Shown here: one piece after another, positions 52,085-63,016 of the stretch | How the letters are laid out: each line of letters starts with the position of its first letter | How positions within the stretch are numbered: the stretch's first letter is position 1 | Source: Paenibacillus wulumuqiensis | GTDB lineage: Bacteria > Bacillota > Bacilli > Paenibacillales > Paenibacillaceae | Reading direction: 5' to 3' | Assembly: GCF_000971965.1 (NCBI RefSeq) | Contig: NZ_KQ040793.1 | Coordinates: 105,634-169,633, forward strand | Length of the DNA: 64,000 bases | Position numbers and translations under genes: made by a program | Notes under the pieces: generated by a model | What the model saw: the letters and a program-made list of their open reading frames with translations, nothing else | What the model was told of the DNA's origin: nothing | The model's database searches: none

Positions 52085-52526
52085 TTCCATAATACCTAAA
52101 ATGAGGACAGCTTGTAAATAGAAGCAGCAAAAAACCTGGAGTCATCAAAACCGGCTATTTCCGTTACCAGATCTATGTAATGATATACAATTTGCTTGTC
52201 TGCTGACTTCCATATTTCAATAAATTGGCGTTCAGATATTATTATTTTTATTGCTTTGTGTTATCAGATGATCATACCCTGCAACCGGAAATAGGATGAA
52301 TTCCATAGCAGTCCACCTCAAATATCAGCCATGGCGAACGCTGCTGTATTTCTTGTAAACCTTTCGGATAATAAATGATAATATAGCTAATCTTTGTTCT
52401 ATATTCTTTTGCAGACATGTATATAGGAAAAATAATGAATGCGGTTACATATTCTCTCCCAAAACCCTTGCAGGCTTTTATTTTTTAAAAGTATATATAA
52501 TAATAAGGAAGTGATTTTCTATTTTA

Positions 52527-52636
52527 TTAATGTTAATAAAAACATTAATTATTAATATTAATATTGACTGATTAAGAAATCTATGCTACATTCGGTTTGT
52601 AAATTTATGCAATAAAAGCCCAAAAAAGCGCTATTA
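52527..52636 (+). promoter_or_regulatory. abfA promoter region
   Basis: TTGACT (52564-52569) and TACATT (52587-52592) are 17 nt apart. Upstream lies a perfect 8-bp inverted repeat TTAATGTT/AACATTAA with a 6-nt spacer (52527-52548). Downstream at 52623-52636, AAAAAGCGCTATTA resembles a CcpA cre site at about 11 of 14 positions, in a position suited to blocking transcription. Confidence 0.5.
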
Positions 52637-52669
52637 AATTGTAGGCATAAGCATGTCAGGAAAGGATGA

Positions 52670-54190
<1,521 letters not shown>

Positions 54191-54293
54191 ACTGCTCATC
54201 CTTTCCTTTTATGAATACGTTATCATCCAAAATCTGCTCGATGGTCAAAAGCTTCATGATTTACAGGTTTTAATTTTATGAGGGGGTCATTCC

Positions 54294-55649
54294 ATGTTTG
54301 GTAAAAAAAGCTGGTTAATCGTATTAGCTTCTGTAATGATGTTATCTCTTGTCCTCGCCGGTTGCGGCGGTAAAGGCGCTTCTGATCCGAACCAACTGAC
54401 ATTTATGTTCCGCGGCGGTCCGGATGAATTGAAAGCCTACACGGCTGTCGTCAAGCAGTTTGAACAGGATAATCCAGGAGTCAAAGTAAAAGCAATTCAG
54501 ACCAACCCGGATCAATATGCCGCCAAATTGCAGGCAGCAATCACAGGTAACAGTGTACCGGATGTATTTTTCTACAACCCTGCCGATCTGAAAGCCTATA
54601 CCAACAATAACATCCTGCTCGATATCACCAAGTACATCGAGAATAAACCTGATGTGGATCTGAAAAACATGTGGCCGCAAGGTGTAGATATGTACCGTTA
54701 TGATGGTAACGAAGTAGGCCAAGGCGCCCTGTACGGTCTGCCAAAAGATCTGGGTCCATTCGCACTCGGATACAACAAAACCATGTTCGAAAAAGCAGGC
54801 ATTGCGCTGCCGGACAAAGACAAGCCTTACACATGGGATGAGTTCATTAAAGTCAATCAACAGCTCACCAAAGATACAGACGGTGACGGCAAACTGGACC
54901 AATTCGGTACAGGCCTGAACGCCGAGTGGACACTGCAGCCGTTCGTATGGAGCAACGGTGCTGACTGGCTGGATAAAACACACACCAAAGTAACAATCGA
55001 CGATCCTAAATTCATCGAAGCACTGCAGTTCTTTGTAGACATGCAGAACAAATACAAAATCACTCCTGCGATTGAACAGGCCCAGACTCTGGATACCTAC
55101 CAGCGCTGGATGAGAGGCGAATTGGCCTTCTTCCCTGTGGCTCCATGGGATCTGAGCACATTCAAACGTGAACTGAAATTCGATTATGATGTGATTCCAT
55201 TCCCTGCCGGTTCGACTGGCAAAGCTTCATCATGGATAGGCAGCCTGGGTATTGGCGTATCCAACAAAACGGCTAACCCTGAACTGGCAGCCAAATTGGT
55301 AACTTATCTCTCCGCTTCACCAAGTGGACAAAAATCCCTGGTAGATGCAGGCGTACAGATTCCTAACCTGCAGGATATGGCCAAAGAATGGGCAGCTGAT
55401 ACTTCCGCTCCTCCTGCCAACAAAGAAGAATATCTGCAAATCGTTAATGAATACGGCAGACCGCTTCCTGGACAATTCACGTACAATGCAGAATGGTATG
55501 CACTATTCTTCACCGATCTGCAGCCGGTACTCGATGGTAAAATCGCAGTCGCTGATTTTGTAAAACAGGAACAGCCGAAGATGCAGGCTATGCTTGATCA
55601 GGCTGTAGCTGCCGAGAACAAGGCAAAAGAAAGCAAACAAAGCAAATAA
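54294..55649 (+). CDS. Sugar ABC transporter substrate-binding lipoprotein
   Basis: Extracellular binding protein of 451 residues, solute-binding family 1. The lipobox is LAGC (Cys near 24), followed by [20 protein letters not shown] and the family segment [20 protein letters not shown]. Context with GH51 and GH43 enzymes suggests arabino-oligosaccharides, comparable to AraN of B. subtilis. AGGGGG lies about 6 nt before the ATG at 54294. A strong hairpin separates it from the permease genes. Confidence 0.87.
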   Translation: MFGKKSWLIVLASVMMLSLVLAGCGGKGASDPNQLTFMFRGGPDELKAYTAVVKQFEQDNPGVKVKAIQTNPDQYAAKLQAAITGNSVPDVFFYNPADLKAYTNNNILLDITKYIENKPDVDLKNMWPQGVDMYRYDGNEVGQGALYGLPKDLGPFALGYNKTMFEKAGIALPDKDKPYTWDEFIKVNQQLTKDTDGDGKLDQFGTGLNAEWTLQPFVWSNGADWLDKTHTKVTIDDPKFIEALQFFVDMQNKYKITPAIEQAQTLDTYQRWMRGELAFFPVAPWDLSTFKRELKFDYDVIPFPAGSTGKASSWIGSLGIGVSNKTANPELAAKLVTYLSASPSGQKSLVDAGVQIPNLQDMAKEWAADTSAPPANKEEYLQIVNEYGRPLPGQFTYNAEWYALFFTDLQPVLDGKIAVADFVKQEQPKMQAMLDQAVAAENKAKESKQSK

Positions 55650-55726
55650 CACGATCCATACTACTTTAGTACAAAACAAGTAATTGCACTATAGAACAAG
55701 TAATGAAGATACTGCACCAACAACGG

Positions 55727-55774
55727 AAATGATGTTAGTGTTCTCAGGCTCTTCCCGGGAGGCTAACATCATTT
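55727..55774 (+). terminator. Intra-operon hairpin after the binding-protein gene
   Basis: Perfect 12-bp arms AAATGATGTTAG (55727-55738) and CTAACATCATTT (55763-55774) with a 24-nt loop that can fold further around CTTCCCGGGAGG. Only a short T run follows (TTTTC). It lies 78 nt after the binding-protein stop and 58 nt before the permease start, so it probably limits readthrough or stabilises the upstream mRNA. Confidence 0.65.
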
Positions 55775-55831
55775 TCATTCCCGTACTGTAGCAATGCTGA
55801 AATGCCTATTTAGAAACATAGGGGTGAACTT

Positions 55832-56767
55832 ATGAAAGCGACTTCTGATATTTACCAAGAAGGAAATGCGAGCATGGTTAAAAAGAGATCCAATCTGTAT
55901 CGTAAAGAGAAAATTTTTGGTTTCTTGTTCATTTTACCGCCAGTCATTGGTTTCTTGCTGTTTACGCTTTATCCGGCACTTTACTCCATTTACGGTTCCT
56001 TTACGGATTGGAACGGACTTGGCCAGATGAACTTTATCGGGCTGGACAACTATAAGACATTGTTTACTGATAATTTCTTCTACACATCCATGTATAATAC
56101 ATTTTTCCTGATGATCGGTATCCCGATTGGACTTTTACTGTCCCTGCTTCTCGCACTTGGACTGAATCGTAAGATTCCGGGCACTACTACGTTCCGTGTT
56201 ATCTACTATGTTCCGGTTATCTCTTCACTCGCTGCGATCTCTATCCTGTGGCAATGGGCTTATAACGGTGACTACGGTCTCGTCAACCAGTTCCTCGGAC
56301 TGTTCGGTATCAAAGGTCCCAACTGGCTGGCCAACACCGCTACCGTCAAACCAGCGATCATTCTGATGACCATCTGGAAAGGTCTTGGCTTCTCCATGCT
56401 GCTCTATCTGGCTGCTCTGCAAAGCGTCTCCCGTACGTACTACGAAGCGGCAGAACTCGATGGCGCCAGCGGTTTCAGCATGTTCCGCCATATTACCTGG
56501 CCGATGGTAAAACCGGTAACCTTCTTCCTCGTCGTTACCAACATCATTGGTGGTTCCCAGATCTTTACGGAAATCAACATCATGACACCTACCGGCGGAC
56601 CGGAATACTCTTCCGCAACGGTCGTGTTCTACATCTGGCAAAAAGCATTTGAAAACCTGCAAATGGGTTATGCCTCTGCGATGGCCGTTATTCTGGGATT
56701 GTTCATTTTCATTGTTACCCTGATTCAGTTCAAGATGAATGAGCGTTCCTCATTCGATATGGATTGA
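55832..56767 (+). CDS. Sugar ABC transporter permease, MalF type
   Basis: Membrane permease of 311 residues with six hydrophobic segments. FGFLFILPPVIGFLLFTLYP is the first, and the EAA loop YYEAAELDGASGFSMFRHIT is near 208. It pairs with the following MalG-type permease, comparable to AraP. Two starts are plausible: ATG at 55832 (AGGGGTG upstream) and ATG at 55874 (AAGGA upstream). No ATPase gene is in the cluster, so a shared MsmX-type ATPase is likely used. Confidence 0.88.
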   Translation: MKATSDIYQEGNASMVKKRSNLYRKEKIFGFLFILPPVIGFLLFTLYPALYSIYGSFTDWNGLGQMNFIGLDNYKTLFTDNFFYTSMYNTFFLMIGIPIGLLLSLLLALGLNRKIPGTTTFRVIYYVPVISSLAAISILWQWAYNGDYGLVNQFLGLFGIKGPNWLANTATVKPAIILMTIWKGLGFSMLLYLAALQSVSRTYYEAAELDGASGFSMFRHITWPMVKPVTFFLVVTNIIGGSQIFTEINIMTPTGGPEYSSATVVFYIWQKAFENLQMGYASAMAVILGLFIFIVTLIQFKMNERSSFDMD

Positions 56768-56795
56768 TCACGATAGAGAAGGAGTGAGTTAAGAG

Positions 56796-57638
56796 ATGGT
56801 ATACAGCAAACAGCAAAAAATGACCAATGCGATTATTTTCATTATTCTGTGTCTGGGTGCGGTATTTATGATTCTGCCGCTGCTCTGGATGATTTCTACA
56901 TCATTCAAAAACCGTGAGGCCGTCTTCGCCCTTCCACCGGAATGGATTCCAAAAGATTTCCAATTCACCAAATATGCAGAGATCTGGACAGCCGGACCGC
57001 TGATGAGTGGTATTATCAACAGTCTGATCGTCGCGATTACCGTAACGGTAATCGGTACGCTGACTTCCAGTCTCGCTGCTTTTGCTTTTGCCAAAATGCG
57101 TTTCCCTTGGAAAAACCAGATCTTCCTGCTGCTGCTGTCATCGATGATGATTCCGTATCCGGCAGTTATGATCTCGCAGTTCATTATGTTCTCCGGCTGG
57201 TCATGGGTAGATACCCTGCTGCCGCTGATCGTACCGGGTCTGTTCGGTAACGTGGTTATGATCTTCTTCCTGCGCCAGTATCTGTACAGTATTCCAAACG
57301 CGATTATCGAAGCTGCCAAAATTGATGGTACTTCCTACTTTGGCATCTATGCACGCATTATCGTACCGCTGATCAAACCGGCAATCGCTGCACAGCTGAT
57401 CCTGTGGTTCATGGGAATCTGGAATGACTACCTGCCTCCGATCCTGTATCTGAACTCACCGGAGATTCAGACGCTGCAGCTGGTTATCGCCAACTTTAAC
57501 GCAAGCTATGCGATTCAGAGTGATTATCCGCTGATCATGGCTGCATCCGTTGTATCGCTGCTGCCGATCCTGATTATCTTCCTGATCTTCCAGCGTCAAA
57601 TTATTGAATCTGTAGCGATCTCCGGGGTGAAAGGATGA
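56796..57638 (+). CDS. Sugar ABC transporter permease, MalG type
   Basis: Membrane permease of 280 residues with six hydrophobic segments and the EAA loop IIEAAKIDGTSYFGIYARII (near 169). The N-terminal ILPLLWMISTSFKNREAVF is typical of MalG/AraQ proteins. AAGGAG precedes the ATG at 56796. Its TGA stop overlaps the ATG of the GH43 gene, so uptake and hydrolysis genes are translationally coupled. Confidence 0.9.
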   Translation: MVYSKQQKMTNAIIFIILCLGAVFMILPLLWMISTSFKNREAVFALPPEWIPKDFQFTKYAEIWTAGPLMSGIINSLIVAITVTVIGTLTSSLAAFAFAKMRFPWKNQIFLLLLSSMMIPYPAVMISQFIMFSGWSWVDTLLPLIVPGLFGNVVMIFFLRQYLYSIPNAIIEAAKIDGTSYFGIYARIIVPLIKPAIAAQLILWFMGIWNDYLPPILYLNSPEIQTLQLVIANFNASYAIQSDYPLIMAASVVSLLPILIIFLIFQRQIIESVAISGVKG

Positions 57639-58984
57639 GTATATTGTTTCCTTCCTCTCCTCCGGATCACAAGCTCTACGATACAACCATTCTGGATGAT
57701 GAATCCAAATGGACGATTAACAACGCACATGATCCGGGCATTCTGAAAACGGATCAAGGGTACTACATTTACTCTACGGACGTCCGTATGGGCGGCGAGC
57801 TGACTCCAGGCGTGATGGTACGCCGTTCCCAGGATCTGATTCACTGGGAATGGGTCGGCTACGCCCTTCCGGGCATTCCGGAGATTGCCGCAGAATGGTC
57901 GCAGGCGATCAATCTGTGGGCGCCGGATGTAGTTAAAGTAGGCGACAAATATCGTATGTATTATTCCGCTTCGACCTTTGGCAGTACACGTTCGATGATT
58001 GGGCTGATGGAGAGCGACTCTCCGGAAGGTCCATGGGTCGATTGCGGCTCCGTGGTTCGCACCCAGGAGGGTGACGGACCGAATGCAATTGATCCCCATG
58101 TAGTTAACGATACCGAAGGACAGCAGTGGATGGTATATGGTTCGTTTTTTGGCGGTATTCATATCCTTCCCCTGGATCAGCAGACAGGCAAACCTACCGT
58201 TGAGGGATTTGGTACGCTGCTGGCAATTCGGGACAAGGCTACGGTAGATGGTGCGATTGAAGGACCTTATATTGTCTATCATCCGGAATTCCGGAAATAT
58301 TATTTGTTTGTATCGTATGACTCGCTGTTTAGCGATTATAATGTGCGTGTGGCCCGTGCAGACCATATTACCGGTCCGTACACGGATATTCACGGTCATG
58401 TACTGACCGATACGGATTATCGCCCGCAGCACGAGATTGGCAACAAGATTGTTGGCGGTTACCGTTTTCAGGAAGGTGAAGGCTGGGTCGCTCCGGGGCA
58501 TAATTCGGTGCTGAACGATGACGGCGACTTTTACATTGTCCATCATGCACGTGGAGAAAAGGACAAGCATTGGTCCTATCTGCATATCCGCAAAATTCTC
58601 TGGACGGCAGACGGCTGGCCGGTCGTTTCACCGGAACGTTATGCCGGAGAGCAGGAACAGGATCTGGAAGCGTCTCAAATCCCCGGACAATGGGAGACCA
58701 TTTTGCTGAATCCGGGTGAGAACGGTCAGATTCCTTCGCAGCCGTTGGAGCTTCGCGAGGATGGCAGTCTGCAGCATCATGGACAGCCAGGCAGCTGGCA
58801 GCTGCAGGATGCCCGTACGCTGGTCCTGGAGTGGCTGAGCACATCCGGTGAATCACAGCGCAGTGTAGTGAAACTGCTGCCTTCATGGGATTGGGAGAGA
58901 CATTGCCCTACGATCGTATTTACAGGAATGACCGAGCGGGGCTGGTCGATCTGGGGCAAACAAATTGCATCGATAACCGTATAA
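57635..58984 (+). CDS. GH43-family arabinanase/arabinosidase
   Basis: Cytoplasmic glycosidase of 449 residues with a five-bladed propeller. The GH43 triad is visible as Asp in NNAHDPGILKT (near 32), Asp in NAIDPHVVND (near 152) and Glu in AIEGPYIVYHPE (near 210). An additional C-terminal domain (about 345-449) is present. There is no signal peptide, so it acts on imported arabino-oligosaccharides. The exact activity (endo-arabinanase or exo-arabinosidase) cannot be told. It overlaps the permease stop by 4 nt and ends in a strong terminator. Confidence 0.88.
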   Translation: MSILFPSSPPDHKLYDTTILDDESKWTINNAHDPGILKTDQGYYIYSTDVRMGGELTPGVMVRRSQDLIHWEWVGYALPGIPEIAAEWSQAINLWAPDVVKVGDKYRMYYSASTFGSTRSMIGLMESDSPEGPWVDCGSVVRTQEGDGPNAIDPHVVNDTEGQQWMVYGSFFGGIHILPLDQQTGKPTVEGFGTLLAIRDKATVDGAIEGPYIVYHPEFRKYYLFVSYDSLFSDYNVRVARADHITGPYTDIHGHVLTDTDYRPQHEIGNKIVGGYRFQEGEGWVAPGHNSVLNDDGDFYIVHHARGEKDKHWSYLHIRKILWTADGWPVVSPERYAGEQEQDLEASQIPGQWETILLNPGENGQIPSQPLELREDGSLQHHGQPGSWQLQDARTLVLEWLSTSGESQRSVVKLLPSWDWERHCPTIVFTGMTERGWSIWGKQIASITV

Positions 58985-59003
58985 TGATAGCATGAATATA
59001 AAA

Positions 59004-59030
59004 AAGGGGAGAATCCAAGGTTCTCCCCTT
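59004..59030. terminator. Bidirectional terminator after the GH43 gene
   Basis: Perfect 10-bp stem AAGGGGAGAA/TTCTCCCCTT with a 7-nt loop and TTTTTTT after it on the plus strand. It also suits the convergent regulator gene. Confidence 0.88.
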
Positions 59031-59062
59031 TTTTTATAGCCTGTTATCTAAAGCGTTTACAA

Positions 59063-60013
59063 TTAGACCTGCTTCTCCAGTTCGTTGGACGGTGAACCGG
59101 AATGTACCAGCTTGTCGTAATACAGACGGAACACGATATCCTGGTTGTAGTTACCGAATCCGCGGCCGAACAGGGTCAGACCTCCAACATGCTCGGAAGA
59201 AGGCTCTACGGCGATGCGCAGCGTCCACTGGCGATCACGTACATTGACATGATCCAGGTTGATGTCCGATATTTTGATGCCATCCATGTACGTACCGTCT
59301 CTCGAGACCTGCAGATGCTTCAGCAGGCCGTACTGATTGACGATATCAGGCCACCACTGCGGATTATACTTGCCGCGCTTGTCCCCAAAGTCTCCGGGAC
59401 TGGTCCATGTACCCAGTTTGACATCATTCAGATAGAAGGTGATATCCGAAGGAAAACGATTGTCCGTGAGCGGCGCCTCGGAAGCGATTTCCAGGGAGAC
59501 CAGCAGCTCCAGCGGATTCTCGGTCGATAACAGAAAGTTGGGAATTTTATACTCGATAAAACCTTCACTAAACCACAGTATCTTGGCCTGAAAACGCTCG
59601 GCATCAAAGAAATACCGCGTATCATCCACCTGACCGATAAATTTCTCCGGTGAAGCCAGTCCGCATGTCGGTTCCACCTGAAGATCGGTATAGTGACCGA
59701 TCGAGATTTCACTCTCATGATACTGGCGAAGATGTTCGATTTTATTCGGGAAAATGATATTCGCTTCTTCAACCTGAAGTGAACACACTTTCTGTACGCC
59801 GCCTTTGCCGGGCTGCATATTGGTAGAGATGATCGCTGCTTTTTCGAGTTTCTTGACGTGCATGGAGACGATGGCGCTTGTCAGGCCAACTGCCTCCGCC
59901 AACTCGCGAATATTCATCGGTCGTTCAGCGAGTAATTGGATGATCTTGTGCCGTACACTGCTGGCCAGGGCTTCGTATACCGGCAGTGATTTATCCGAAA
60001 TGTCCAGATTCAT
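59063..60013 (-). CDS. ArsR-type winged-helix regulator with large C-terminal domain
   Basis: Regulator of 316 residues. The N-terminal winged helix (about 10-80) reads LASSVRHKIIQLLAERPMNI, RELAEAVGLTSAIVSMHVKK, LEKAAIISTNM. The long C-terminal part (about 100-316) is rich in beta strands and aromatic residues (FLLSTENPLELLVSLEIASE, DITFYLNDVKLGTWTSPGDF) and may bind a carbohydrate. That makes it a plausible arabino-oligosaccharide sensor, but this is inference. GGAGG lies 9 nt before the ATG at 60013. It is divergent from the second GH51 gene. Confidence 0.8.
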   Translation of the reverse strand: MNLDISDKSLPVYEALASSVRHKIIQLLAERPMNIRELAEAVGLTSAIVSMHVKKLEKAAIISTNMQPGKGGVQKVCSLQVEEANIIFPNKIEHLRQYHESEISIGHYTDLQVEPTCGLASPEKFIGQVDDTRYFFDAERFQAKILWFSEGFIEYKIPNFLLSTENPLELLVSLEIASEAPLTDNRFPSDITFYLNDVKLGTWTSPGDFGDKRGKYNPQWWPDIVNQYGLLKHLQVSRDGTYMDGIKISDINLDHVNVRDRQWTLRIAVEPSSEHVGGLTLFGRGFGNYNQDIVFRLYYDKLVHSGSPSNELEKQV

Positions 60014-60073
60014 ATTCAGGCTCCTCCATTAGCGAGTGTGTAACATTCATATATACCTTTCCACTATATCCTT

Positions 60074-60086
60074 ATGTTAACAAAAA
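60074..60086 (+). promoter_or_regulatory. Motif shared with the abfA promoter
   Basis: ATGTTAACAAAAA here differs at one position from ATGTTAATAAAAA at 52530-52542, upstream of abfA. Both lie upstream of GH51 genes. It is a candidate binding site of the adjacent regulator. Confidence 0.4.
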
Positions 60087-60184
60087 TACAAACGTTATCG
60101 CTAGTAATTCTCAAATTTTATATTACCTGTTAATATCAAGGTGCATTTCAAGGCAATTTAACCATATTAAGGAGGAATTTATTT

Positions 60185-61672
60185 ATGATTAATATGAATA
60201 TGAATGCAAAAGAAACCAAAGGTATTATCAGCCGCCATCTGCATGGACAGTTCGCCGAACATCTCGGCAGATGTATCTATGAAGGTCTGTGGGTGGGTGA
60301 AGATTCTCCCATCCCGAATACGGAAGGTATTCGCAACGATGTTTTGGAAGCGCTTCGAAAATTACATATTCCTGTACTGCGCTGGCCAGGAGGCTGCTTT
60401 GCCGATGAATACCACTGGAAAGACGGTGTAGGTCCGCGTGAGCAGCGCGCGCGCATGGTCAACAATCACTGGGGCGGTGTCGAGGAGAACAACCACTTTG
60501 GTACTCATGAGTTCCTAAGACTCTGTGAGCTGCTCGATACAGAACCTTATATCAGCGGCAATGTGGGCAGCGGCACAGTACATGAGATGCAGCAATGGGT
60601 CGAGTATATGACTCAGGGCGGTACATCGCCGATGGCAGACTGGCGTCGTCAGAACGGGCAGGATCAGCCATGGAAAGTGACGTACTTTGGCGTAGGGAAT
60701 GAGAACTGGGGCTGCGGCGGCAACATGCGTCCGGAATATTACGCAGATCTGTACAGACATTATTCCACCTATGTGCGCAATTATGATGAGAATAAAATTT
60801 ACAAAATCGCCTGCGGTGCGAACGTGGATGATTACCACTGGACCGAAGTGCTGATGCGCGAAGCCGCTCATCTGATGGATGGACTCAGCCTCCACTACTA
60901 TACGCTTCCATCCGGCGAGTTTTTCCCGGTCAAAGGCTCTGCCACTGACTTTACGGTGGAAGAGTGGTTCCAGACGCTCCGGCTGACTCTTCATATGGAA
61001 GAACTGATCACCAAGCATTCCAAGATCATGGACAAATACGACCCGGACAAAAAGGTTGGCCTGATCATCGACGAATGGGGAATCTGGACCGACGTAGAGC
61101 CAGGCACCAACCCGGGTTTCCTGTACCAGCAAAATACAATGCGTGATGCCCTCGTCGCCGGGGTCAACCTCAATCTGTTCTACAAGTTCTCGGACCGGGT
61201 CAAAATGGCCAATATCGCCCAGATGGTCAATGTGCTGCAGGCGATGGTTCTGACCGAAGGCGACCGGATGCTGCTGACGCCTACGTATCATGTATTTGAT
61301 ATGTATCAGGTCCATCAGGACAGCGAACGACTGGATCTGCAGTACGAGAGCCCTGAATACAAACTCGGCGCACAGTCTATTGCCAAAATCAGCGCCGCCG
61401 CTTCCAGGGACCAGGATGGTAAAATCCACCTCACGATCTGTAATCTGAGTCATGCGGATAGCGAATCCTTCTCCTGCAAGATCGAAGGTGTCGATCCAGC
61501 ATCCTGTACCGCTGTCGGCCAGCTGCTGAGTGCTGATGAACTGAATGCCCATAACACGTTCGAACAGCCGGAAAAAGTCACGCCTGCGCCCCTTGAAGTG
61601 TCCCTGTCTGCAGATGGTACACTCACCTTCCAGCTGCCACCAGCTTCGGTCGCTGCGATCACACTGTCCTGA
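60185..61672 (+). CDS. Second GH51 alpha-L-arabinofuranosidase
   Basis: Intracellular glycosidase of 495 residues, a distinct GH51 subgroup from the one at 52676. The acid/base is Glu173 ([11 protein letters not shown]) and the nucleophile Glu297 (LIIDEWGIW). [20 protein letters not shown] and [19 protein letters not shown] are family signatures. There is no signal peptide. GGAGG lies 9 nt before the ATG at 60185. It probably complements the first enzyme on different linkages, which the sequence cannot define. It is divergent from the regulator. Confidence 0.94.
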   Translation: MINMNMNAKETKGIISRHLHGQFAEHLGRCIYEGLWVGEDSPIPNTEGIRNDVLEALRKLHIPVLRWPGGCFADEYHWKDGVGPREQRARMVNNHWGGVEENNHFGTHEFLRLCELLDTEPYISGNVGSGTVHEMQQWVEYMTQGGTSPMADWRRQNGQDQPWKVTYFGVGNENWGCGGNMRPEYYADLYRHYSTYVRNYDENKIYKIACGANVDDYHWTEVLMREAAHLMDGLSLHYYTLPSGEFFPVKGSATDFTVEEWFQTLRLTLHMEELITKHSKIMDKYDPDKKVGLIIDEWGIWTDVEPGTNPGFLYQQNTMRDALVAGVNLNLFYKFSDRVKMANIAQMVNVLQAMVLTEGDRMLLTPTYHVFDMYQVHQDSERLDLQYESPEYKLGAQSIAKISAAASRDQDGKIHLTICNLSHADSESFSCKIEGVDPASCTAVGQLLSADELNAHNTFEQPEKVTPAPLEVSLSADGTLTFQLPPASVAAITLS

Positions 61673-61683
61673 TTGGAACAGTC

Positions 61684-61989
61684 ATGATGTATCAGCGTAC
61701 AGCAGCCGAGCATGGCTGCAAAGGCTGCAACCGCAGTCCGCAGCTGTCAGAGGAAAAGATTCAGCGACTGATTACCATCGCGCTGCAGGGCAAGGCGCCG
61801 GAGGAGCTGGCTGCCGAAGAGATTCAGCAGCAGCGATTTGAGACATGTATGTCCTGCCCTTCCCTGCAGTACGGTACAACCTGCAAGCACTGCGGCTGTC
61901 TCGTTCATATCCGCACCCGCCTGGCTGCATCCAGCTGTCCTTCGCCTTATGGTTCACAATGGCAGAGTGAGGCATGCAAAGAGGTATAA
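61684..61989 (+). CDS. DUF6171-like small Cys-rich protein
   Basis: Protein of 101 residues with two Cys clusters: CKGC near 12-15 and CMSCPSLQYGTTCKHCGC near 55-72, likely binding zinc. LSEEKIQRLITIAL lies between them. It resembles the DUF6171 family, whose function is unknown. It begins 11 nt after the GH51 stop with a weak ribosome site, so it may be co-transcribed. Confidence 0.7.
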   Translation: MMYQRTAAEHGCKGCNRSPQLSEEKIQRLITIALQGKAPEELAAEEIQQQRFETCMSCPSLQYGTTCKHCGCLVHIRTRLAASSCPSPYGSQWQSEACKEV

Positions 61990-62020
61990 GAGACAACTAG
62001 CTTATGGCTTGGGGTGTGAT

Positions 62021-62161
62021 GTGTACTTCTCTGAAACGGATGAGATTGTTTTAAGGTTTCCAGGCTTCTCCGCTTCTGCTCGTTTCCAAGCTATTGTGAA
62101 GACATTGGAGACGGTATACAGGTACATGTGCAATAAACCTATGCTATTTGCTTACGGTTAG
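62021..62161 (+). CDS. Possible small protein, 46 residues
   Basis: An open frame from GTG at 62021 with GGGGTG upstream reads MYFSETDEIVLRFPGFSASA then RFQAIVKTLETVYRYM. The alternation of strand-like and amphipathic helix-like segments looks protein-like. There is no recognised family. The frame is also open upstream, so the start is uncertain. It may be a small gene or chance. Confidence 0.35.
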   Translation: MYFSETDEIVLRFPGFSASARFQAIVKTLETVYRYMCNKPMLFAYG

Positions 62162-62257
62162 TGTATAATCCATACTGGTTATTTGATAATAAAACCGTGC
62201 TCCCCTTTGTCTCTGACAGGGCGGGGCTTATGGATTATAAATATTATGGAGGTTTCT

Positions 62258-62782
62258 ATGTCCCCACATCAACTGGCAAAATTATTTGCCGAAGGCAAGA
62301 TCAGTGAAGATACATTAGTAGACATTCTGCATCAATGTTCTGTCGTACCGCTGCTGTATGACGAAGGCAGCCAGATTACGGCCGATGATTTCTCAAGTCG
62401 TCTGGAGAATCCGCTGGAAGGCGAAGCTGCCGAGGCCGCTCAGGCGCTGTATACAACCGTAGTACAGGCTTTCCGCCGCTTTGCCGAACCGGAGAGCTAC
62501 GAACGGCTGCAGGATTGTATTAGCCTGCAGGAAGATCTGTGCATGACAGGCGTGCTGTCGGTATCCGACTGGATCGACTGGCTGGAGCGCACTGCCGCGG
62601 GAGAGACTGAACTTCCTACTGCCGATTTCCACAGCCTGTTCGAAGACCTGCCGGAAGGATACATGATGCAGGACTTCCACGATGATCTGATGTATATTTT
62701 GGAACAGCCGGAGAATCCCAAATATGATGAGGCTGTGAAACAGCAAAAGCTGCTGTATCACCAGCTCGGAGTGAGCGATTAA
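62258..62782 (+). CDS. Hypothetical acidic protein
   Basis: Acidic protein of 174 residues, probably helical and cytoplasmic (LFAEGKISEDTLVDILHQCS, FHDDLMYILEQPENPKYDEA). No membrane segment, signal or known motif was seen. GGAGG lies 5 nt before the ATG at 62258, a strong start. It appears to be monocistronic. Confidence 0.7.
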   Translation: MSPHQLAKLFAEGKISEDTLVDILHQCSVVPLLYDEGSQITADDFSSRLENPLEGEAAEAAQALYTTVVQAFRRFAEPESYERLQDCISLQEDLCMTGVLSVSDWIDWLERTAAGETELPTADFHSLFEDLPEGYMMQDFHDDLMYILEQPENPKYDEAVKQQKLLYHQLGVSD

Positions 62783-62866
62783 TTATCCGGTATAAATCAG
62801 GCAGTCAGCACTCTGATTGCTGCACCGCTTCGTTCAATCGTTCAATCGTTAAAATTAGATAAACCA

Positions 62867-62945
62867 AAAAAGCACGCTTGCTTCAGGAAATGCTTCCAAT
62901 TCATTAAATATGAGCTGGAAACTGACCGATAGAGCAAACGTGCTT
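62867..62945. terminator. Bidirectional terminator at the right end
   Basis: Arms around AAAAAGCACG(C)TTGCT and AGCAA(A)CGTGCTTTTT can pair over about 15 bp with a long loop. They lie between the convergent hypothetical gene and the partial secreted-protein gene. Confidence 0.6.
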
Positions 62946-63016
62946 TTTCTTATTTCGCATATCTTTTTTCAATTATCTTTTTTTCACATTACATATGATT
63001 CACTTCTATTAATTAT

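Noticed and set aside
59048-59061. cre-like sequence (12 of 14 positions on the minus strand)
   Set aside because: It lies just past the 3' end of the regulator gene, after the GH43 terminator and not near a promoter, so it is probably chance.
60515-61552. Open frame of about 345 codons on the minus strand
   Set aside because: It is antisense to the second GH51 gene, which has intact catalytic motifs; shadow frame.
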